Below the pieces are notes generated by a model. It ran no database searches. It saw nothing but the letters and a program-made list of their open reading frames with translations, and had not been told where the DNA came from. The position numbers were made by a program, and so were the translations under genes. From assembly GCF_000002875.2 (NCBI RefSeq), contig NC_009413.2:553323-617322 (forward strand): 64,000 nucleotides of DNA, read 5' to 3'. Of this stretch, positions 57,501 through 64,000 are shown piece after piece. The first letter of the stretch is position 1. Each line of letters opens with the position of its first letter. The DNA is from Leishmania infantum JPCM5 (lineage: Eukaryota; Euglenozoa; Kinetoplastea; Trypanosomatida; Trypanosomatidae).

Positions 57501-58600
57501 CTTTTGTAGCGTTTGTACTGCCTCTTCTCAGCTTGTGTGTCTGTCAGCCAGTGCGTCTCTCTACCTCGCTTTCTTTTTTCTTGATTTTCCGTCTGTGCTC
57601 AAGAGAGCATCGAAGGGAGAGGAGAAGGGAGAGAGGGGGGGGGCACAACTCTCTTGTATTCACGCATTGGGAAGGCGACCTCTTGCTCACCAGCCGGCGC
57701 AGATACGTCGACTTGCATATTCTTCCCTCCCTCCTTCACACCTACCTCTTGAGTGCTTGCTTGGAAAAAGAAAAGACAGATTTTTGTTCGCATTTTTTTC
57801 GTTGCCTCGTCTGCACTCTCTTCCTGAGACGCGGCTTCTCCCCTCTTCCTCCTCGTTTTGTTTGCCTGCGTGTGTGTCCTTGTAGTGGTTATCTCGTCCC
57901 CCCTTTTTTGTGTAAGTAGCTCTCCCGTGTCTCTTTCTTTGCGGTGTTGCTATTTTTTTTTTATTATCGGCGCGCGCGTCTCCGAGGGACATCGAAGAAG
58001 GCGCCACACTAAAAACAAGCAAAAACAAAACAAAAAGAGGAGAAAGAAGAGCAGAGTAGAAAAGCGCATAGAAAAGTAGAGGGCTGGGGCGGGGCGGCCA
58101 TTAAGGAACGGCCAACACTGCACTCTCCCTCCATCGGCGTCTCATCCCTTCCTCCCTCCCGCGTCTCTCTTCGCTTCTCTTCAACTTCACTTGCCTTCTT
58201 TGTTGGTTTTGCTCTCCTCTTTCCCTCCCCTAGAAGAAGCGTGTGGCCGTCAACAGCAAGAGACGCAGAGGGGAGAGAAAAAAAAATAGAGACGTACTCG
58301 ACCTTTAGGTTGTATTCCTTTCTTCGAAGCCTTCTCACCCCCTCCCTCCTTTATCGTGCCTGTGTGCGTGTTCTCGTCAGCTTGGCCGGGTACCTCCGCC
58401 CCCCTTTCCTTCATCATTTCTTCGTCTTTGCACCTACCTACTTCTTTTTTTTTGTAGTCTTCTCGCGCCGGCATATCGCAGCACCTTTTCATCGTTTACT
58501 TTCGCGCTCTTTTTTTTTTCGTTTGGCGCCGTCCGTCACGCGTGTGTGTGGGCAAGTACGTTGAAGGTTTTATTTTTCTTGTTGTTTGTGCTAGCTCTCT
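51545..58600 (+). other. 7-kb spacer upstream of RRM gene 3
   Basis: No gene found. Pyrimidine-rich with TA islands near 53747-53777, 55322-55347 and 55801-55817. Long open frames such as 56662-57885 and 57020-57919 are F/L/S/C-rich translations of T/C tracts. Confidence 0.6.
55322..55347. repeat. Short hairpin in TA-rich island
   Basis: A 10-bp perfect stem (55322-55331 with 55338-55347) with a 6-nt loop (AGATCC). Confidence 0.8.
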
Positions 58601-58644
58601 CGTTTTCTCTCTGCTTTTCCACTCCACCCCTGCCATTGCCACAG
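58601..58644 (+). promoter_or_regulatory. Candidate spliced-leader acceptor for RRM gene 3
   Basis: A pyrimidine-rich tract ends at ACAG (AG at 58643-58644). If this site is used, the only upstream ATG in the leader is at 58815. A weaker alternative AG at 58877-58878, after a CCCACCCTCCC stretch, would remove that ATG. Confidence 0.4.
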
Positions 58645-58814
58645 CAGCTCTTGAGCTGAGGTTCTCTCTCTGCTGCCTTGCCAAAGTTCGTGACGACTGA
58701 AGGAGGCGTGAACCAGCTATCTTCTGTGCCTTTTCACTAGTTTTCCGAGGTCGAAGACTTCTCCTTCGTTCAACAATCTGTTAGGCCGCAAAAAAAAAGA
58801 ATAGTGAGACATCT

Positions 58815-58946
58815 ATGCAGTTGGCGGCTCTTGCTTCAACCCACTCCCCTGCAAACGTGATTGTCCCCACCCTCCCAGGCAGCAGCTACAGCAGCAGCGA
58901 CGTACGGCATCCAGGTCACGCTACCGGGGAAGCTCAGCCCTCTTGA
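58815..58946 (+). other. 43-codon ORF overlapping the 5' end of RRM gene 3 (uORF or displaced N-terminus)
   Basis: The only ATG between the likely acceptor and the annotated start opens a 43-codon frame ending at TGA 58944-58946. Its S/P/G-rich product resembles the low-complexity style of paralog 3, and it overlaps the ATG-less open frame that leads into the main CDS in another phase. It may be a uORF or the real first exon-like segment displaced by a one- or two-base error. Confidence 0.35.
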
Positions 58947-59064
58947 CAAGCGAGCGAGCTCTAGCGCCGGTACAACGTCCCTGGAGTTCACGAGGGCGAC
59001 GTCATCGTCTTCCCCTTCGAAGCAGTGTGCGCCGCTGGCACCCGCCGCTACCACAACGCGCGTC

Positions 59065-62000
59065 ATGGAGCCTCTCTCGAGCAGCGGCGTCATCAGCCGT
59101 CGCGTCGACGATGCTGGTGACACAAGCGATCCTGTGCACGGAGGACATCACGCGCGTCTCATTAACGGTGGCGTTGGCTTAGGCCGGCATGGTCACTATT
59201 CCTCTCCTGCGTCAGTGCCAGCGGGTTTGCCGTTGCCACCATCCCCCCCTACACCTGACTCCACCGCTCCGGCAGCCTATGTCCCGATGGGACTGCGTCG
59301 CACCGATCCTCTTGACCGTCACCGACGCGGTTGCGGCGAGGAAGGCAGCAGCCAACTGAACACAGACGCCGCCACCGATGGCGCGGAGGATGCTGAGGAC
59401 CAGGCCAGCATCCGCAGTGAGCAGTGCGGGCGGGCAAAGCAAACTGGCCGTAGCACCCCGGGCGCGGCCAACCTCTCTCCACACGCCTTGAGCTCGCAAC
59501 AACCGCTTCAGAATCAGGTCCAACAGCAGCAGCGCTCCGGCAAACCTCACGACTCTGCCCAGATGGAGTCGTCCTTCAGCAGCAGTCAGATTGGTAGCGT
59601 GGTGCTCAACAGTTGCAGTGCAACACTACCGGCCACCTGTAGCGGCGCTACAGGTGGTAACGGTGGTGGCCGTCGTTGTGGCAGCACGCCCGCAGCCGCT
59701 GGTAGAGGTGGCGATGGCGCCTCCCCACCGTCCTCGCGCCAACTTCAGCCGCCTGCAAATCACAGCCATGTGAATCTGTTTGTGCGGCATCTGCCGCTTG
59801 AGCTGAACGAAGAAAAGCTGCGAGCGATGTTCACCCCGTTCGGCGAAATCGTCAACTCGGCCATCATGCGCAACATTCACACCGGCGTCAGCCTCGGCAC
59901 CGCATTTGTGCGGTTTGCGAAACACGAGGAGGCGATGCGCGCCATGGAGGCCTTTGCGGGAGGCCGGCCGGTGACGGGTTCGAAACGGGTGACGGTGCAG
60001 TGGGCTCGCCGCGAGCACGACAAGGCTCCTTCCGGGGATGAGCGGCGCAAAATGCGAAAACTGTTTATTCGTAATGTCCCAAAGGACGTAACGCAGGAGA
60101 TGCTCATGGCCCTCTTCAGTCAGCACGGCTCGGTGAAGTCGGTCAGTACCCATCGCGACACGGCAGCCGCCAACGCCGTTTCGCAACCAGGCGGCGGCGG
60201 TGCCACTGCTGCGGCGGAGGCGGACCCCTCATCCCACAGCGGACCTGACAGCGCCGCCGCCAGTGGCAGCACCGATGACCGCCGCATCGCGTTTGTCACC
60301 TTCGAGCAGGAGGGCGTTGCGGAGCAGGCGACCGCCGCGGTGCACAACACAATGCCGTTCGCTTCGTGCCAGGGCATTCCACTCATGGTGAAGTTGGCCG
60401 AGGACACACCAGTGCGACACAACGCTCTTGGCGGCAACATCGCGAGAGCCAATAACGTTGGCATCCCGAACGGCATTGGTACGAATGGGAATGTGGCGCA
60501 TGTGCCTCACAACAGCAGCGTGAGCAGCGGCGGTAGCGTGGGCGCACACCACCCTGCCACCATGGCCGGCGTCCCCAACAATACTCTCAGCTGGTCCGAC
60601 GTGCCCGTAACGGACTATATTGTCACACCGATGACGTCGCCGCCTGCTGCACAGCTGCATAGCACCGCTGGACTAGCATTGCCGTCGGGCAGTGGACGCG
60701 GAATGTCAATGAGGTGGAGTGGGGCGTCGGGTATCGGTGCCGGTCGAAGCTACCCTCGTGTGCCACAGGACGGCAGGGCAGCCCACGTTCTCTCGCCGCT
60801 GCGCTCCTTTGCCGGGACAACGGGCTCAGCCGGGTCACCAAATGAAACCCCACCGTACGCCAGTCTCACTCCAGTTCACAGCAACTCAGCGGTGCTCACC
60901 TACGGTGGGCAGACCTCTGGGAGTGCGCAAGCACCCCGGAAGCCCGTTCAAAGCCCCACACCATTCTTGGCGCCGCCGAAGTCTCCGTCGGCCACGACGG
61001 CCACTCCCCAGCACATTGGAGGCTTCAGCGCTGCAGACACTATGCTTGAAGGCTCGCAGACACCTGGCAGCTTCGGGCTCGTAGGGGGCAGCAGCGGCTC
61101 ACACCCAGTCCAGGCTATGGGCAGCGGTTCAACAGAACTTAACGGCTTTGCTGGCGGCGACTACGCTGGCGGCTTCCCGATATCCTCGTACGAGACGCAG
61201 GAGTTTTACACGATGCTGCAACGGTGCAGTAGCAACCTCGCCGCCGCCAGCGGCGCCACTGCAAAGTCGCCGCCATCGAGGCAGCCTTCCGCACCAGTGC
61301 CAGGCGCCGGTGCCGCCCCACACTCGGGCAGCGGCAGCAATCATAGTAAGAGTAGAGCCAACGCCGGTGGGTTGTCCTTCCGCGTTTCGGGCTCCCACAC
61401 CGACGCCGCGCGGAGCGATGGAGTGGCCAGCTCACCTCTGCCGCAGTCAGCGCAGCCCTCTTCCACAGCACCGCTCAGCAGCTCATCTTTTCAGCAGTCT
61501 CAGCCAAAGACCTTGGTGCTTCCGCAGCCTCGCTCCGGCGCGGTACAGCAGGCGCAACAACAGCGACCTGTACCAGCAGAATCTGAAGGTGGCAGCATTT
61601 TGAGTGGCGGTCACGCCCCAGCGCCATATCGACTCATCCCACAGCCACGCAGCAACACGAGCACCAACCCCTCCGTGCCCCTCAGCCGGTCAGCCGCTGC
61701 TGCTGCCGCTGCTGCTGCCGCCGCCGCTGCTGTTCCTTCATCCTCTGCCTCTCGGCGCGCCAACACACTGCCGCCAGACGCCTGCCCGCCTTCGTGCGCA
61801 TCGACTCCGCAGAAGCATCTCCCGCGGGGGTTGCCGCCAAGCACCAGCGCATCCTTCACCGCTGGCAGCGGCGCCCATTCCAGAAGCAACGGCTCATTTG
61901 CCCGCCGTGTTGCCCCAGAGGCAGAGGCTGGTGCGATTAGTGGTGCGTCGAACCTGCGTCATGGCCCACGTGCTACTTCCTCCTCCATGCACGCCATTCG

Positions 62001-63456
62001 CGGCGGGACCAGTGGTGGCGGGGGCGGCAGCAGCGGCGCGAACAGCGCTGGCGCCGCCACTGGCACGTTGGCAGCCCCTCTCAACTCGGAGCTTGCAGCC
62101 TCATTTGCGAGCAACAACACCAACGGCTTCCAACCCTACCAAGTCACCGGCACCCTTGGTACCGGCTCTGCAGCGAGCTGCAGCGGGCACGGCACAATCG
62201 ACACGCGCTGCAGCTCGACGATGAAGTACACTGCTGCTCCCCCAGCGCAGCCGACTGGTCTGCCGCTGCCACCAGGCCGCTCCCCCGCGCCGCAGTCGCC
62301 GTCGCGGCGCTTCTCTTATGAGCTGACGCAGTCCGTCACGGCAGCCTTAGGGCCGCCAACGTTCACGACAGCGCCGTTGATGGCAGCGGCGGCCAAGATG
62401 ATATCAACAGACGACGGTGCGTTGACTTCTGACGATATGAATACCTTTGACTATGGCGCTCACGCGTCGGATGACGTGTACGCAGCCAAGTCTCACTACA
62501 GTACCTCATGTGCGGCGAAGGTGATGCGTGCGGTAGGCGGCGTCAACCCGCCGCTGTGTGGTGCAGCCAGTGGCACCAGCAGCAGCGAGAACGTGAATGC
62601 AAATATCAAGAAACAGAGCGGCACTAGCGCGATGCGGGCCCAACTAAGCAGCCCTGCTCCTGCCGCGACCGCGTCTTCCGGCGCGGCCGCCTCGACTCTT
62701 CGCAGAAGTGGCCAGCTCGGCGACGCGAGTCCTTGCTCCCTCTCGCTTGGCGGTGCCGGTCTCCTTGACGACCACCTGCTTTTCCAGTGGGAAAGTAACT
62801 CGGCCGCAATGAATGTCGCTCCCGGTATAAACGACCTCGCAAGCATAGCCGTAGCAGCGGCCCCGACAGTGCTGCCGTTTAGTGATGCTCGGCGCAGCAA
62901 GGAAACCGCAGCGGTGCTTGATATGATGTCCATGCTGTCGGAGTCGCGCACGCCAGACCTGATTGCGCTCGCAGATGCGCCGACGGCCGGGTCTGTGTCA
63001 CACATGAGGTCGCAGCCCGACGCTGGCGACTACTGGAGTGCCGCGCAGATGCGAGATACGGAAAAGCTGGGTTTGGGCGCCGTGGGCGGCGGCGATATGG
63101 GAGTGACAGCCCACCAAGGGTCGTCTACGGCGACGTCGACATCGAAGGCGCTGAGCCGCTGCAGCACTGGCCGGACATTGCCCGGCACGACTGCGCAGCC
63201 GCCTTCGCGAATTGGCCGCTCTGACGACGAGGACGACGGGCAGACAGGGTGGATGATGTACCCGGACATCGACCTGAACCTCGGCTGGCCCCTCGGTTCC
63301 ACCATGAAGTCAAAGAAGGGCGGTGGGGTGGTTGGCAGCAGCCTCAACAGCAGCAGCAGCCGCGAAGATGTTGACCACCTTGGCTACTCGCAGCAGCTCG
63401 GCCACGCGATGGACAACCTGTACAATCTCATGAGCTACGACGACGCCTCTTATTAA
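59065..63456 (+). CDS. Large two-RRM RNA-binding protein, paralog 3, 1463 aa
   Basis: Probable mRNA-binding regulator. RRM1 spans about residues 237-310 (LFVRHL; LGTAFVRF, preceded by MRNIHTG). RRM2 spans about 333-447 (LFIRNV; RRIAFVTF). Relative to its paralogs, RRM2 has an extra ~30-residue G/A/S-rich insertion between the first half and the RNP1 strand, probably in the beta2-beta3 loop. A tail of about 1000 residues is low-complexity (S, A, G, P, T, Q), with 13 consecutive alanines at about 877-889. The end is acidic and tyrosine-rich. The first in-frame ATG is 59065, but coding-like sequence in the same frame continues upstream to a TGA at 58858 without an ATG. The true N-terminus may therefore be longer through a frameshift, an assembly error or a non-AUG start. 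The RRM2 DNA is not part of the identity tract shared by paralogs 1 and 2. Confidence 0.88.
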   Translation: MEPLSSSGVISRRVDDAGDTSDPVHGGHHARLINGGVGLGRHGHYSSPASVPAGLPLPPSPPTPDSTAPAAYVPMGLRRTDPLDRHRRGCGEEGSSQLNTDAATDGAEDAEDQASIRSEQCGRAKQTGRSTPGAANLSPHALSSQQPLQNQVQQQQRSGKPHDSAQMESSFSSSQIGSVVLNSCSATLPATCSGATGGNGGGRRCGSTPAAAGRGGDGASPPSSRQLQPPANHSHVNLFVRHLPLELNEEKLRAMFTPFGEIVNSAIMRNIHTGVSLGTAFVRFAKHEEAMRAMEAFAGGRPVTGSKRVTVQWARREHDKAPSGDERRKMRKLFIRNVPKDVTQEMLMALFSQHGSVKSVSTHRDTAAANAVSQPGGGGATAAAEADPSSHSGPDSAAASGSTDDRRIAFVTFEQEGVAEQATAAVHNTMPFASCQGIPLMVKLAEDTPVRHNALGGNIARANNVGIPNGIGTNGNVAHVPHNSSVSSGGSVGAHHPATMAGVPNNTLSWSDVPVTDYIVTPMTSPPAAQLHSTAGLALPSGSGRGMSMRWSGASGIGAGRSYPRVPQDGRAAHVLSPLRSFAGTTGSAGSPNETPPYASLTPVHSNSAVLTYGGQTSGSAQAPRKPVQSPTPFLAPPKSPSATTATPQHIGGFSAADTMLEGSQTPGSFGLVGGSSGSHPVQAMGSGSTELNGFAGGDYAGGFPISSYETQEFYTMLQRCSSNLAAASGATAKSPPSRQPSAPVPGAGAAPHSGSGSNHSKSRANAGGLSFRVSGSHTDAARSDGVASSPLPQSAQPSSTAPLSSSSFQQSQPKTLVLPQPRSGAVQQAQQQRPVPAESEGGSILSGGHAPAPYRLIPQPRSNTSTNPSVPLSRSAAAAAAAAAAAAAVPSSSASRRANTLPPDACPPSCASTPQKHLPRGLPPSTSASFTAGSGAHSRSNGSFARRVAPEAEAGAISGASNLRHGPRATSSSMHAIRGGTSGGGGGSSGANSAGAATGTLAAPLNSELAASFASNNTNGFQPYQVTGTLGTGSAASCSGHGTIDTRCSSTMKYTAAPPAQPTGLPLPPGRSPAPQSPSRRFSYELTQSVTAALGPPTFTTAPLMAAAAKMISTDDGALTSDDMNTFDYGAHASDDVYAAKSHYSTSCAAKVMRAVGGVNPPLCGAASGTSSSENVNANIKKQSGTSAMRAQLSSPAPAATASSGAAASTLRRSGQLGDASPCSLSLGGAGLLDDHLLFQWESNSAAMNVAPGINDLASIAVAAAPTVLPFSDARRSKETAAVLDMMSMLSESRTPDLIALADAPTAGSVSHMRSQPDAGDYWSAAQMRDTEKLGLGAVGGGDMGVTAHQGSSTATSTSKALSRCSTGRTLPGTTAQPPSRIGRSDDEDDGQTGWMMYPDIDLNLGWPLGSTMKSKKGGGVVGSSLNSSSSREDVDHLGYSQQLGHAMDNLYNLMSYDDASY

Positions 63457-64000
63457 GTGCGATATGGCAGCACATCCGCATGGCAAACAGCGTGCACCCC
63501 CAGCTTCTAGCCCCCCCCCACCCGGCATCACGAATGCAAGAAAACAGATGAGAAAAAACAAGCCACGGCTACGCATCTGCGCGCAGCCGGTGATTGACAC
63601 ACAAAGGCATCAAGAGCTAAATCAAACAGAAGAACCAACAAGCAGCGAGGTAAATGCAGCTCTCCTTCGCGGCAGTGTCTTGCTCATGCCGAGACTGGTC
63701 TACTTTATTCTCTGCCTTCCCTTCCCTCAACTTTTTCCTCTACTGCGCACACGACCACGACCACTTGCTGATGCCCGCCACATCACCACGGTATCAGGGT
63801 TCAGTCTCCGCTCTTTGTGGGGGAGCCAAGAGCCTGCACAGCCTGCCCTCGGGTACGGTTGCGGACTCTTGTCGGCTTCCAGTTCTGGGCTGGCGCCGTA
63901 CCAAAGGTACGTGTGGTCATGATCACTCTCGGACCAGCTCACTACAAATCATGCCGATCAGTCAGGACAAAAAAAACATCTCTTGCATTCGACCGGGTCT
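63457..64000 (+). other. 3' flank of RRM gene 3
   Basis: No gene or distinctive element seen; mixed composition up to the window edge. Confidence 0.5.

Noticed and set aside
56662..57919. Overlapping 300-400-codon open frames upstream of RRM gene 3
   Set aside because: Two frames are open at once over the same pyrimidine tracts and both give hydrophobic low-complexity strings; not genes.
58861..59064. Start of RRM gene 3 at 58861
   Set aside because: The codon is TTG directly after an in-frame TGA; trypanosomatid genes start with ATG, so 59065 is annotated and the upstream coding-like stretch is reported as a finding.
1..64000. CRISPR arrays, rRNA, tRNA or spliced-leader RNA genes
   Set aside because: No spaced repeats, cloverleaf-like genes or spliced-leader sequence recognised; CRISPR arrays are not expected in a nuclear trypanosomatid chromosome.

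Overview
The window looks like nuclear chromosome sequence from Leishmania or a close relative. Four things point that way: an amastin gene; intronless genes all on the + strand; very long pyrimidine-rich intergenic DNA with poly-Y/AG signals suited to spliced-leader trans-splicing; and degenerate SIDER/DIRE-like and RT-RNase H retroelement relics. All functional calls come from reading the sequence; no database was searched. I cannot name the species.

I support only four intact protein genes: an amastin (9269-9850) and three RNA-binding proteins, each with two RRM domains (21672-24434, 37495-39486 and 59065-63456). Coding sequence is only about 15 % of the window, which is low for a Leishmania polycistron. 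The RRM genes are related. The first two share an almost unbroken tract of exact nucleotide identity through RRM2, suggesting recent gene conversion. The third is much larger, has an insertion in RRM2, and has an unclear N-terminus.

Layout. 1-4809: pyrimidine-rich non-coding DNA with a 52-nt AT hairpin. 4810-5629: first copy of an ~820 bp degenerate element. 6190-8060: GC-rich decayed coding sequence of unknown identity. 9269-9850: amastin. 11598-12060: SIDER-like element A. 12985-13880: another unrecognised decayed coding patch. 14530-16850: degenerate retroelement whose left part is the second copy of the ~820 bp element and whose right part keeps RT- and RNase H-like motifs. 16851-21671: spacer, then RRM gene 1. 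25300-26820: decayed retroelement 3' end with zinc-finger motifs, running into SIDER-like element B. 26821-37494: spacer, then RRM gene 2. 39487-50599: spacer. 50600-51544: a 945-bp, roughly 99.6 % identical copy of part of element B. 51545-59064: spacer, then RRM gene 3. 63457-64000: its 3' flank.

In trypanosomatids regulation is mainly post-transcriptional. The RRM proteins are probable trans-acting regulators of mRNA, while the retroposon relics, hairpins and dinucleotide tracts probably lie in long UTRs as cis elements (inference). Two direct-repeat pairs frame genes: 4810/14530 frames the amastin and 25813/50600 frames RRM gene 2. In Leishmania such pairs are known substrates for recombination that deletes or amplifies the DNA between them.
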